This document shows positions 11,295 through 21,328 of a stretch of DNA of 64,000 nt, piece by piece; position 1 is the first letter of the stretch, and each line of letters begins with the position of its first letter. The notes below the pieces were generated by a model. That model made no database searches. It had not been told where the DNA came from and was given only the letters and a program-made list of their open reading frames with translations. The translations under genes were made by a program, and so were the position numbers. The stretch comes from Allodiplogaster sudhausi (Eukaryota; Nematoda; Chromadorea; Rhabditida; Diplogasteridae), in NCBI GenBank assembly GCA_945643635.1, contig CALZFC010000305.1, positions 476,001-540,000 on the forward strand, in the 5' to 3' direction.

Positions 11295-12365
11295 TTACGG
11301 GAGCGACGCGGGAACTTTCAGAATTCCCGCACCGGTCCCGGAAAGTTCCTGAAGAAAATCTTGAGTGGTGCAGGAAAGTTCCCGGAGAAAACAGTGTGTC
11401 ATGCGCACTAAAATTACATTTCTTTTGCATGAAGATGTTTATTCGTATATTTTATTACTTTGATATATTAGAATTTCGTCGTAAGCTGTTCTTCCTCCTG
11501 CACTGCAAAGAAGGCCAAATCGGAAAGGAAAGATCATTTTATCTTGTAACAATAAGGACTTTTTTTTTTTACCTTTTCTAGCTCTAATTACAACGCTTTT
11601 CTCCAGCTGTATTAATAATCATTTAACGGAGAACCGGATGAATTCTCAAAAAAAAATAAAGGGAGAAAATATATAGTTCTTGAGAACAAAGGAGCAACTT
11701 TTTCGTTGGAATTCATAGCTTTCTGGAGAGACGTAAGAAAGAAAGTTTGAAAGAAAGAAAGCAAGAATGAAAGTAGGAGGCAAAGTATGAAATAAGGAAA
11801 GAAAGGAAGAAAGAAAGACAGAAAGTAAGTAAGAATAGGTAAGTTAGAAAGTAAGAAATAAAGTAAGAAAGAAGGAAAGAAAATAAGTATGAAATAAAGT
11901 AAGAAAGATAGTAGGAAAAAGGAAAGAAACATAGTAAGAAACAAAGTAAGAACGAAAGAAAGAAAGTAAGTAGGAAACAAACTAAGAAACAAAGAAAGAA
12001 GGAAAGTTGCCTAGAAAAAAATCTCCCGGACCTAAACGCGACATGGGTTCGGATATCGATGAGCGTTATTTCCCGGAAATTGCTTTGACTGCGAGAGAAC
12101 ACTAAAGATAACCACGAAATGAGAGAGGCCAGACAAACCATATGTCGAGTAGGTTTGTCTGCGCCTCCACTTTTACACGCTATTTCTCACGATTTAAAAG
12201 GTGCGGGATCTTTCCCGGAGCGCTGGGTACATTTGAGCAAAATCGGTCCGGTATCTTTCCCGGAGCGGTCAAGAAAACCTCCGAGGTTCCATTCTATAGC
12301 ATATAAAAAGTCCGGGAAAGTTCCCGCACACCTCAGAACAATTTTTTTCGAGTTCCGGGACCCCT
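11295..12365. mobile_element. Inverted-repeat element with GGAAAGTTCC-type termini
   Basis: Motifs such as GCGGGAACTTTC and GGAAAGTTCCCGG at 11295-11400 recur inverted at 12200-12345 (CGGGAAAGTTCCCGCACACC). A related hairpin occurs at about 20083-20125. The interior holds a purine-rich microsatellite. No transposase is seen. Exact termini and target duplication could not be fixed. Confidence 0.5.
11725..12010. repeat. Polypurine (GAAA/GTAA)n microsatellite
   Basis: Almost pure purine run on the plus strand built from GAAAG and GTAAG units. On the minus strand it yields Leu/Phe/Ser-rich open frames of up to 142 codons, which are artefacts of the repeat. Confidence 0.93.
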
Positions 12366-13215
12366 GACCGAACTTTCTTGAGAATGAAGGCCTTAGCAGA
12401 CACGCGTGGGCATAATCAGTTTGAGAATGTTCTGATGACGGAAAATACAAGTACACATGCTGAAGAAGGAAGAGTCGAGTAGTGAATTGACCACGCGTTA
12501 TCTGCATTCTCCATTTCAAGCGGCCATGGCGAGAGAAAGGAGCTCAAAAAGGCTCTCGTTCCACTTCCACCTCTTTTAAGATGGTCTTGAAGGAGATAAA
12601 GATGTTGATTGACCGCCGGCCAGGGTCATTTATAAAGCATACACTTTTCTTACTTGCCATTCAGTCGCTAGGAATCCGAAGAGAATTATTTTCAAGCCGT
12701 GCAATGGTAGAACTTTTGCTTTGAATTTTCACATTCCATTTACTCTCCCTAGCCGAAAACTCGAAAACTCATCCTTCTTGTTTCCTTTACAATTTGAGCC
12801 ACCCCCCCCCCCAATAAGGTCACACCGAATCTTTGTTAATTTTAGACCTTGAAAATGATGATTTTTTAAATGAAATATGCAAAACCCTTTTCCAATGACC
12901 ATCGTTGAATCTCAAAGAGTCAATGCTAGCAGTACTTTCCTGCTGCCATGTCCACCCTTCGCAGATGCAAGGCTCTGCGACGAGCAGTACGAACAGCCAA
13001 ACTGGTGCGAATTGGGATCCGATCACACTGTGAGAGGACGCCGCGTGCATCTTCTCGTGTATTCAGCCATTTGTCAGTCGAGATCAAGAAAATTTGTTTA
13101 TTTGCTTATCGGGCCAATGTGCTAATGGAATCAAATGAAAGTGGGCGAATCGGTGGGCACCGGCAATTTCGTCGAGGCTCAACCGACACAGCTCGGTTGA
13201 GAATGACTCACTCTT
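12366..13215. other. Intergenic, nothing recognised
   Basis: A short poly-C run lies near 12803. Open frames around 12820-13125 overlap on both strands and show no domain. Confidence 0.4.
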
Positions 13216-13899
13216 GCACATGTGTAAGAGAGAGGTCCCCCCTACCTCTCTCTGGTCTCTCTTCCCTTCTCCTTCCTCCCAAGTCCGTTCCCTGTCCCCA
13301 TTTTAGTCTGTATTGTATAGTTGTTTCCCCTTGTTTAGTTAGAGTGTTCGTACTTACTGTATTTGCTAATGCCACGTGTAATTGTATGTGCGCCAGTGCT
13401 AGCGTTAGGTGTGATAGCCTTTGGGGAGTAGAGCAGCTAGCATTTCTCCCCTCTCGCCATTTTGATCCGGCAAGGTCTGTAGGGCCGGTTGGCCAGTCAG
13501 TGCCTGGGAAGCCTCGGTTGGAGTGCGGCAGCGGGGTCTGCGTAGAGTCGGTCGCTTTGTTGCGATAGCGGGAGGCCGCTCGGGTTGCGGCTAGAAGAGG
13601 CTCGTCCGAGGAGATGAGTATGACGTCCAGGGAGACGGCAAAGGATCTTCTCGTTGATATGAGTTATTGTATTGAGTGTCTATATAAATCTTGCCTTCTA
13701 AGCTTATTATAGTTTAATAAACCTTGTTTGTTTCCTTCTCTTACTTTCTCACGTGGTAAAATTTGTTAAAAAGGGAGTAAGAGGGCCAGGTAGAGTCGTG
13801 GAGTACAGTCGATCCAGCCAGCTCGTCAAGAACCCAGGGCTCCCCCTGGCACCCATGAAGATTCTTGAGAAGTTTCCGGATAGGACACAGCGTTAAGTC

Positions 13900-14234
13900 T
13901 TGGATTGGCAAAGAAGAGCAGTGACCAGCGATGGCAGTATGCTGGTGATCACGACGAAGACTCTCTTGTCAAAGTTGACGGACATCATCAAGTTCGAAGA
14001 GTACTCGGCAGAGATGAGAGCGTCACTACGGGTGTCGAGGCAGCAGACATCCCAATCGTTCCAGAGGCCATCACAGCATAGCGAGAATCGTTTCAAGAAC
14101 GAGCAGAGCTCTTTCAGGTACAAGCCTACCCACTCGAGACCCAATACTCGCGACAACCAACAGAAGCCACGAGAGAATCGCGACGCCACCAAGGCGAATC
14201 TGCTGCGGAAAGTATCCGGGATCTGCAAGATGTA
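13900..14234 (+). pseudogene. BEL/Pao gag, C-terminal remnant
   Basis: Contains LLSKLTDIIKFEEYSAEM followed by a basic, Gln/Arg-rich linker that leads towards the zinc-knuckle domain. It ends at a TAG (14232-14234) just before the next open frame, so the original gag reading frame is broken. The N-terminal two thirds expected of a BEL gag are absent. Confidence 0.65.
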
Positions 14235-14239
14235 GAACC

Positions 14240-14578
14240 ATGGCTTCAGTCGACGAGCGCGTTGACTTCCCAAAAGCGAAGGGCCGTTGCTACAGATGCC
14301 TGCAGCCCGGCGGCCACGGCAACTGTGCCCAATGCCATGGAAGCCATCATGAGGCAATCTGCAAAAAGGGCAGCAAACATCAACGTCTAGTGGCAATGCC
14401 GCACAAGAAGACCGAAGATGAGAAGCAGTCAGGACGAAACGCTTCTTCGTCGGAAGCTCACGCAGATGAAAGTGTCAATGTCGTCTCCGTTCCCGTCTTC
14501 ATCTCTCAAGAGAAGCAGAACAAGAGAAACAAGATGATGACTGCTGCGTGCCTCTCAGAAACGGTGATGACACCGTGA
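14240..14578 (+). pseudogene. BEL/Pao nucleocapsid-type zinc-knuckle region
   Basis: Residues about 17-41 contain CYRCLQPGGHGNCAQCHGSH followed by HEAIC, i.e. the CxxC...H...CxxC...HH...C spacing characteristic of BEL/Pao gag, which binds RNA in the virus-like particle. An acidic/Ser-rich linker follows. The frame stops before the protease region, implying a frameshift near 14570. Confidence 0.75.
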
Positions 14579-14579
14579 A

Positions 14580-15010
14580 AATTCGGGTGATGCTGGACAC
14601 GGAGCATCTCTCAGCACAAGAAGCACGGACTTAAGACAATCGGCAAGCAGAAAGTGTCCATAGTGGGAGTCAGCGGACATTCCTCAGGAATGCAAGAGTA
14701 CGACAAGGTGAAGCTGACGATGGTGACGGTCGATGGCCACGACCTCACCGCAGAAGCACTTGTCTTCCCGAATACACTTCCTTCCGTCGGATACACTCGC
14801 CTGGACTTGATCGACTACCAGTACGTGAAGCGAAGGAGAATTAAGCCGGCAGAGAGACCTTCCAAGGTCAGCGAACCAATCATGCCTCCGGACGCCCTTC
14901 TCAACTCCAGCTTGACACTCGATGCCCTGAACTTTAGAAAGCCAGTGACCCTGCCGAGTGGACATCGACTAGTTCCCTCACGATTTGGAAGCATCATCGC
15001 AGCCGCGGAT
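14580..15010 (+). pseudogene. BEL/Pao aspartic protease remnant
   Basis: VMLDT starts the active-site region, but the DTGS-type motif is broken (MLDTEHLSAQEA) by a local frameshift. From 14654 the frame reads SIVGVSGHSSGMQEYDKVKL, the second half of a retropepsin-like fold, and ends in LPSGHRLVPSRFGSII, which in BEL elements precedes the reverse transcriptase. Coding resemblance ends near 15010 with a longer unrelated open tail. Confidence 0.7.
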
Positions 15011-15352
15011 ATTTTTGATCCTGTAGAAGTCGATCGCCTGAAACTTGTCCATGACGAAGAACACGGAAGTTCTTTGAGTGAAGATGGACAGATTGTAAGC
15101 TTGTACGTAGCTTTCGCATTTTTTCACATTCAGTACCAAAGATCGAGAGGTGATGGCTGCATCGGATGCATCGGTTATACCCCTGCAAATTGTATGTATT
15201 TAGATTCGTTCATCTCTTTATTATCTTATTATCATGTACATATAGCTCATTCGGTGGGCATTTCAGCGAGTTATTGTTACATACAGAGCTAAAGTACCAT
15301 TCGATTATTGACAGCATATGTAAATCTGGTACAAATTAGTGCTGTAGCCTTT

Positions 15353-17547
15353 CTACAGTTTGGTGAGAGAGCGGGCCTGGGCGAGGAGTGTTACGGCGTG
15401 CCCGGAAGACTTGCTCTTCAGGGTCAACTCGATTTGGTAGGGGCTGTCATTCTTCAGAAGAGCGATGATGGCGCTGTATCTTAAAGGAAGTCTCCGTCGA
15501 ATGTTTAGCAAAGCAATTCAAAATAGGCATTTGAACAATGAAGTATCCCGCACGGAAGGAACTCTAGCGGCCACTGGCCAAAATATGCCTAGTTCCCTAC
15601 CTGTCACGTTTTCGGAAGGCTGTGATCCTGTCATTTCAGTGCTGCTGCCCTTGCACTCCCTCCACAGAAATTAGTGGTCAAGTAATTGCATTGGGTGATG
15701 ACCATGTTGAGAAAAATCCGGCTAATGTCGGTTGCGCAATCCGATATGCACACTTCCAAAAACTGATCTGGTTTTCCGGTTTTGCTATGCACCCATCATT
15801 TTTTCAAAATGGCTGGAGTTGGCGTTCATGATGCGATCGTGCGAAGCAAAATGGGAGGGTGCTAAGATCTACAGTAGCTAATTCTCTACCCGTGATATTT
15901 AAAATGACTATAATTCTGGAATTATAAGATGAAATTCATTCAAACTTTCCCTATCTATGTTTTACGATGAGACGAACTGATCCATGCTTAAAAACGATGT
16001 GTTAATTATTCGTCGGAGACCTCCTTTAAACGAGAGAGAGAGAGAGGAGGGGGGGCTGACTTGCTGAAGTCGAGGGTGACCTTGATGTTGCCCATGCCCA
16101 TGGCAACCGGGCACGGGACTCCGTGTGCGCACGCGTTGAGGTTGCTACTGCAAAAGATCATAAAATAAACAAAATCTTACTAATAATAGAGGGCTAAGCA
16201 TTTCTTTGTAACATATTTTTTCTGGAACCTTCCATGCTCTCTCCGGGTTGATTACCAAAGGAGGAATCCAAACAGTAAAAACCACTACGAACGTTGCGAC
16301 TTTCATACCACAACGAATATCGCGACTTTCGCACGTGAGTTTCTGATTTCTGCCAGGGGTCCTGGAATTTCCCAGAACAATACGGAAGGGGCTAACGTCT
16401 GCCCTGAGTTCCGTTGAACATTCGAGAAGGTTCCGGAAACGACCATGGGACATCGCAATTTTCCAGAACATTCTGTAAGCGCCAACATCTGCCTATGGTC
16501 TTTTGAACATTCCAGAAGGTTTTAGATGGGACAAAGTTCTGCCCCGGGACATGATGTTTTCCTGAGCATTCCGGAAGGGGTCAAAGTCTGTCCTGAGTCC
16601 TGGAAACACTCGAAAAGGTTCCTGAAGGGATCGAGTTCATTCCCGGGAGGTGGAATTTTCCTGAACATTCACATAGATGGTTTACAGATGGCGAGGCCGC
16701 GAAGGGGTCGAGAATCCAGCCGGTTAAGCGCGCGCGAAGCGCGCGGGAACCGGCTGGTAAATAAAATCTTTTAAGAAAACATTCACTGGACTTGGTATGA
16801 AATTATAGCAAAGAACAACTACATATATTCTTTGTCGTATGCTCTTTTGAATGTCTTTACCATTGATGTCGTGTCTCTTTAAACACAATTTCCATTGTAT
16901 CGCTCGAAGGATGGAAGGCAGTCTTACAGGAGTCCGAATGTCGGCACCTCGCTCCACGAGCAGCTGAGGAATCCGCCATACTGGTAGAGCTTGATGCTCA
17001 TGAGCAGATCACCCGCGGCAAGGACGGCCTCTTCGTTGTCCAGCGCCGTTAGCACGTACAGTGGCTTCCTCAGCTGGATAGGGTACTCCAGCTTGCCTGG
17101 AGAGAGAGACCGGAAAAGAAAGAAGGGAAAGAAAAGAGGGAGTTTGAGAGAGAAGATATGTAGAAAAGGAATCAAAAAAAGGAATAAAAGACATTATAAA
17201 ATTTAACGTTTTTTTACAAGGTCTCCCTCTTATGCTATGATTAAATATGGATCAACGCGAAACGAAAGATGACCATCGGCGTCCTGCGGAATGACTTCGG
17301 TGAAGGTGACGTTGCCGGTGCCGGGCGCCTGCCACCAGTGAATCTCGGTTTCGGTTCCTGAATTTTATTATTTTAAAGTTATTGTTTAATTTAATTTTTA
17401 ATTATAAATTATTTATAGTGTGCTTAATTATAAAACATTATTTAACAAATTTACTAATGGTGATAATATTGACTTACCGTTAGGGAAACCGCAAGCGGCG
17501 TTGGCGCAGGTGGCGAATATGACGATGAGAAGAGTGGAGGTGAGCAT
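15353..17547 (-). CDS. Secreted ML (MD-2-related lipid-recognition) domain protein, 178 aa
   Basis: Small extracellular lipid-binding protein of the ML/NPC2-GM2-activator fold. Five exons join with perfect phase: 17547-17478, 17357-17274, 17096-16928, 16147-16061, 15479-15353. Exon 1 encodes a cleavable signal peptide (MLTSTLLIVIFATCANA) followed by ACGFPNG. Later motifs are EIHWWQAPGTGNVTF, FLSCSWSEVPTFGLL, ACAHGVPCPV (compare DGCKSGINCPI in NPC2) and SPYQIELTLKSKSSGHAVTL, the last strands of the domain. Cysteines pair plausibly as in ML proteins. The exon 2 donor (GTCATC) is weak. Intron 3 contains a heat-shock-element array and a 42-nt palindrome; intron 4 is almost entirely a TTAA element. 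The family call rests on motif spacing, not a search; the exact ligand is unknown. Confidence 0.82.
15485..16025. mobile_element. TTAA-flanked MITE (541 bp) in ML intron 4
   Basis: Flanked by TTAA at 15481-15484 and 16026-16029. Its ends are inverted (AGGAAGTCTCCGTCGAAT / CGGAGACCTCCT). The duplicated gene at 39920-39923 has a single TTAA at the same place, which is the empty site. The element abuts the exon 5 splice acceptor. A second copy with the same interior, inverted, is 22842-23822. TTAA duplication is the hallmark of piggyBac-type transposition. Confidence 0.93.
16340..16690. repeat. Heat-shock-element-rich minisatellite, array 4 (ML intron 3)
   Basis: Units of about 60 bp with GAACATTCCAGAAGG-type alternating GAA/TTC triplets. 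Present in both duplicated copies of this intron (partner 40300-40640). It is followed by the terminal palindrome at 16716-16757. Confidence 0.82.
16716..16757. repeat. 42-nt near-perfect palindrome at the end of the HSE repeat
   Basis: CCAGCCGGTT...AACCGGCTGG arms enclose a GCGCGCG/CGCGCGC inner stem, giving a hairpin of about 20 bp followed by TAAATAAA. Homologous ends occur at 40659-40700 (identical), 5780-5821 and, half only, 20888 and 44735. It looks like the terminal hairpin of a non-autonomous transposon carrying the HSE array. Confidence 0.78.
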
Positions 17548-17852
17548 TTCGGACGAGGAAGGAGTAGCTGAAGGGAGAAACTGCTGCGAGATGAGAAGTG
17601 GCCTTTCCGTCTGATGAGGTCGCTCTTTTATGCGAGATCCAGACTGATAGGCCGGAAAAGGATAAAGGACAAACGTCAAACCCTTGACCTTTCGAATCAG
17701 ATCTCGTGGTAGACGCTTGGAAGAGAAAGAGGGAAGCGAGAGAGTGAGAGGGTGAGATAGAAGGCTATTAAAATCATTCCACCAGTTACATTTCACTATA
17801 ATATTATGAATTTTCTTTTATGATGGAGAAAGGGCAAATGGCGTCATTGAGC

Positions 17853-17854
<2 letters not shown>

Positions 17855-17906
<52 letters not shown>

Positions 17907-17940
17907 ACATATATATATATATATATGTTATAAATATATA
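17855..17940. repeat. (TA)n microsatellite, palindromic
   Basis: Long TA runs interrupted by TTATAACATATA. Just upstream, homology to copy 2 (41320) ends. Confidence 0.9.
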
Positions 17941-18127
17941 CTTTGTCAACGTTATTGCAGATCCTGCCTGTAGCCATGACTATCTGCAAGTCAGTGATAC
18001 TCCAAGATGTTTCTCGCTTCGCGTGGATAAGGCGAGAAAGATTTACGTTCCTGTATGACAAGCAAATTGTCAAGCTGGAGATTGCATCTGTACTAGTCAA
18101 CATAAGCATTCATAACTGTCTGTTAAG

Positions 18128-19733
18128 ACTGTGTGGAGCAACGCTGAGAGTATCTGCCAGCAAGAGTCTGCGCATCTTATCTCCATTCATGACGCTGATG
18201 TTGAGAATATTGAGTTAAGATCAAAATAATTCGTACATAAGACAGAAGGATGTTGCCATTGGATAAGCTGTGATTTTCTCTCCAATATCTCAGAAGGAAA
18301 AATTCATTCTAAAATGAACCTGTTTTTATTATGCGAATATAATTGCAAGCGAATAAATAATTGTGTATTGGCTCACTGGTAGAGTACTATCACGTGTTTT
18401 GTTTTGTCTGATAACATGTTATTCTAGACAAATAACGCCGTAGTATCCGCTTCCTACGAATACGGCATCGATGATGGCCTGCATATTGGTCTCCAGACGA
18501 ATGCTAGCAGCAACGAGTACTCATGGACCGATGGCAGCAACTTCTCTTTCAGCATGTTTGCCAAGGGTCCGCCTGCTCATCTTTTGCCTGACATTTAAGA
18601 GAGAGCTAGAGCGCTAAATTGAATGGTAAATTAAATTTAATTTATTTAAACATCGAAACTAGCTGGGTGCATTGCATTACCTTGCTCACAACAGAAGTGT
18701 CTCGAGTGCCGAAGGCCATTGAACATGTTCTCTTCATTTTTGGATAGTCCATATCGAGTAAGTCTTGCATAAAGTTTCAGAACTCGCGGAAATGACCTAG
18801 AAAGTAGGGTTTGTTAAGATTTAAAGCTTTGCTCTTACGGTTTGGGCTTGGGCTTTTCCGGTTCTTTTTTGGACGTTTTGGTTTTGGTTTTGCTTGTCCA
18901 AAACCCGAACGCTTTCGCTACTTGAGACACTTCCCTAGTCAGAAAGCTAGAACTATGAGATATGTATGTATCTTAATAGGTCTTTCTCCTCCACAAGTAA
19001 CGCGCAAGATTTTAATTCGATTGCCATACAGTTTTTTTCGTTCGAAATATAAATGAATCCTACCTTAACAGGCTTCCCTAACGACGTTTTCGGTCATTGC
19101 ACTGCGCTAGAGCTGAATGCTGCCAATTGGATCAGCGATCAATGCCACACCACACAAATGTCATTTGTGTGTGGTCGACCCGGTTAGCTACCAAGTCATT
19201 AGTGTGACCAGAACATTATTCATGCTAAACTGAATTGAGAATTTTAAAAATACATACACACATCAGACGAAAGAATGAAGTAGTTCCAATTGAGTAAATG
19301 AAATGCAAGTCAGAGAAAGAGAAATGGAGCAACAATGTAGTAAAGATATAGCCGGTACTAAAAAGTTAGAAAGCTTGTCATATGATGGATATTAAGCGCG
19401 CAATTTAAGCGTACGACATCGGCCATCCGCTTTCACCGTCCGAGTGCCCAAGAAATCAGGAAATCCATGGATCTGGAACCGTACGCATTAAGCAAATAAT
19501 TGTAATTTGTATAAGTATTACGTCTAATCCTAGTTTTTTTTCCAAAAGTGGTTATATTCATCAGATTAGCTACAGATCTACTAGCCGTCGTATCCAGCCT
19601 CACCGAATGTCTCATGCGACTATGTCCTGACAGTAGATGAGGGCAAGAAAGTGCGGCTGATTTTTGATGACCTGGAGCTGTACACTTGCTGCGATAAGGT
19701 CGATATCTACGAAGGTGAAAAACATCTTGGAAC
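18128..19733 (+). CDS. C-type lectin domain + CUB domain gene, partial
   Basis: Exons recognised: 18128-18213 (WSNAESICQQESAHLISIHD, the CLEC WxxAExxC...LxSIH motif), 18428-18566 (GLHIGLQTN...EYSWTDGSNFSF, the WIGL/WxDG region), 19072-19182 (CTALELNAANWISDQC ... SFVCGRP, the C-terminal cysteines) and 19598-19733 (SPNVSCDYVLTVDEGKKV then LIFDDLELYTCCDKVDIYEG, a CUB domain cut by a GTGAGT donor). CLEC-CUB proteins are secreted and abundant in nematode intestine and immunity; sugar binding here is not assured. The signal-peptide exon is not found and no exon follows the CUB half, where repeats begin at 19.8 kb. The first two exons do not join in phase at the obvious sites, so an exon may be missed or the gene may be decayed. 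It is absent from the duplicate at 41-43 kb. Confidence 0.72.
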
Positions 19734-19799
19734 GTGAGTATTCAGAACAACTATGTACGTCGGCACATATACATTCAGTACCGCCCTACAAATAGGGGT

Positions 19800-20195
19800 G
19801 GAAAAACATTCGGAAAGTTCCAAAATGTCCGATCAAGTTGTGTGTTTCTGGAAGTATGCATTTCGATTTGGTTAGTACAAATATATCGATTCAGGCGGAC
19901 GGATTTTACCAAATTCAACCATTATAATATCCCGATTGCCAGGCTTTATCCTTCAAAAGTTTTTCCATTTTATTGACACTAAATGGGCGCACTGCCCTGA
20001 AATGCGACGTGACACTGCGCCAGTCTGGTGTCATTAAAATGGAAAAATTTTCAGGCCTGAAGCCAAGCGAACAATTTGTGCAGGAACTTTCGGAATTTTC
20101 CGAAAGTTCCGAGAGCTCCTGCACCTCTCGGAAGCGAATTGCAAGCTGCGTCAGCTTAAAGCGAATTTTTAGCGAATTGCAAGCTGCGTCAGCTT
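19800..20195. repeat. Repeat cluster with GGAAAGTTCC hairpins and a tandem 30-mer
   Basis: A hairpin around 20083-20125 (GGAACTTTCGGAATTTTCCG) resembles the termini at 11.3/12.3 kb. AGCGAATTGCAAGCTGCGTC is repeated in tandem at about 20132 and 20170. Confidence 0.55.
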
Positions 20196-20199
20196 AAAC

Positions 20200-20560
20200 T
20201 CACCCTTCTCTGTAAATAAAATCAGGCAAACTGGTAGGATTGAGTTCACATGAATATGTATTCAATAGGAAATAGCTATTTGCGCATTCACCATACTCAT
20301 GGTCAGGGAAATATTCCAACTCGTACTGATCGTGACCCCACGCTGTGGTATCAGAAAATTTCTCAGTCTTGTGATTAACAGTATCACCTTTGTTCATTTG
20401 CTGCATATGTTGCCGAAATCAACACTTGCCCTTTGGTATGCTTGTACCACTTCTCCAACCATAGGAATATTTGTAACCATCTCGTCGAGCATAAGGAATT
20501 ACCGAAACACATTTGGTATTTAATAGTGAGTGTTTGTTGTTTCTTCTTACATTCTTCTTG
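20200..20560 (-). other. Conserved unknown ORF-like segment (both duplicates)
   Basis: On the minus strand both copies (here and 43690-44045) keep open, similar translations: YARRDGYKYSYGWRSGTS, then after a shared TGA, EKFSDTTAWGHDQYELEYFP and NPTSLPDFIYREG. The copies differ by a 6-bp, frame-preserving indel. I do not recognise a family. It may be an exon of a decayed gene or part of a transposon; the shared stop argues against a simple intact exon. Confidence 0.35.
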
Positions 20561-20939
20561 CTTCCCCAGGCGACAAAAGTCGAGAGAAAGAGGATTTTAT
20601 CAGGTAGAGTCATTCGATGGTGATGTAGACAAAGGGAACGAGGCATATGCCCGATTAGTGGTGGTCGTTGACGAAAGGGGAGGGGGATTGGAAGAATGGA
20701 GAGATAGCGACCCGGCAGAAGGCCGGTCGCTCCCCTGGATAAAGCTAACTTATGCGTCACAACTGGATCTTATATGCTGGGAGGAGAAGGGCGGATATAC
20801 GGGGTGTTAGAGAGGTCAGGCGAAGAGAGAATAATAAGGAGAGAGAGACATAAATATGTACATGCAGAGTATGTGTGTGGAATGTTCTATAGAGCAACCA
20901 GCCGGTGAAGCGCGTGTGTTGAAATTCCACCAAATCTTT

Positions 20940-21085
20940 TACTTTAAAGAGGGCAATCACCAAAAAAATATTTATTGCTGGTTCGAATTCCCGCATCTGC
21001 CCTGTGATTCCTCACTCTCATTCTTGCGTGCTATTTCGCATTCATTCTCACATAATTTTTCGGTGATCGCCCTCCTTTAAAAAAT
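20940..21085. mobile_element. TTTAAAGG-ended MITE (short form)
   Basis: Begins CTTTAAAGAGGGCAATCACC and ends GGTGATCGCCCTCCTTTAAA, inverted ends around a CTCACTCTCATTC core. The partner in copy 2, 44783-44993, is longer and forms a palindrome. Confidence 0.65.
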
Positions 21086-21328
21086 GTCTTCCTTAGTTGT
21101 AAATTATGATATCTCGTAATAGCTCTAAAAAGTGTTCTGAGACTACGACGGATGACCAATTATGATCACTAATCATTTGATTACCAATTATTTGATAAGA
21201 AACCATGGTATTTCTATTTCTTGAGATTTGACGATACGATCTGCAGTGTAGCCACTCCTCTTTCCCTTCCCCAAAGCCACCAAGGCAGAAGCGACTGCCG
21301 CATCGAGTGCGAAAAACCAAAGAAACAC

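Larger units (their letters stand above)
13218..15090 (+). mobile_element. Decayed BEL/Pao LTR retrotransposon (5' LTR, gag end, zinc knuckle, protease)
   Basis: The 5' LTR probably spans about 13218-13755: it has TATATAAATC near 13680, AATAAA at about 13718, and a TGG-starting primer-binding-like site after TTTCTCACG. Downstream, 13900-14234 encodes a gag-like C-terminus, 14240-14578 a CCHC/HH zinc-knuckle region, and 14580-15010 a degraded aspartic protease ending in LPSGHRLVPSRFG, a BEL/Pao landmark. Reverse transcriptase, integrase and the 3' LTR are missing: the element stops near 15090, exactly where the duplicated segment shared with 39.5 kb begins. Most of gag is deleted. The element cannot move by itself. 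Confidence 0.78.
15091..17850. repeat. Segmental duplication block A, copy 1 (pairs with 39505-41320)
   Basis: Direct-orientation homology with 39505-41320, covering ML exons 3-5, their introns and the heat-shock-element array. Copy 1 contains a TTAA-flanked element (15485-16025) absent from copy 2, and ML exons 1-2 (about 17200-17725), which are deleted in copy 2. Confidence 0.93.

Noticed and set aside
11612..12141. Phe/Leu/Ser-rich frames of 126-142 codons that resemble membrane proteins
   Set aside because: They coincide exactly with the polypurine microsatellite read on the minus strand, and two frames are open at once.
12948..13568. 206-codon open frame
   Set aside because: No domain, Ser/Arg/Cys-rich composition; most of it lies in the LTR-like region with a TATA box and polyadenylation signal downstream.
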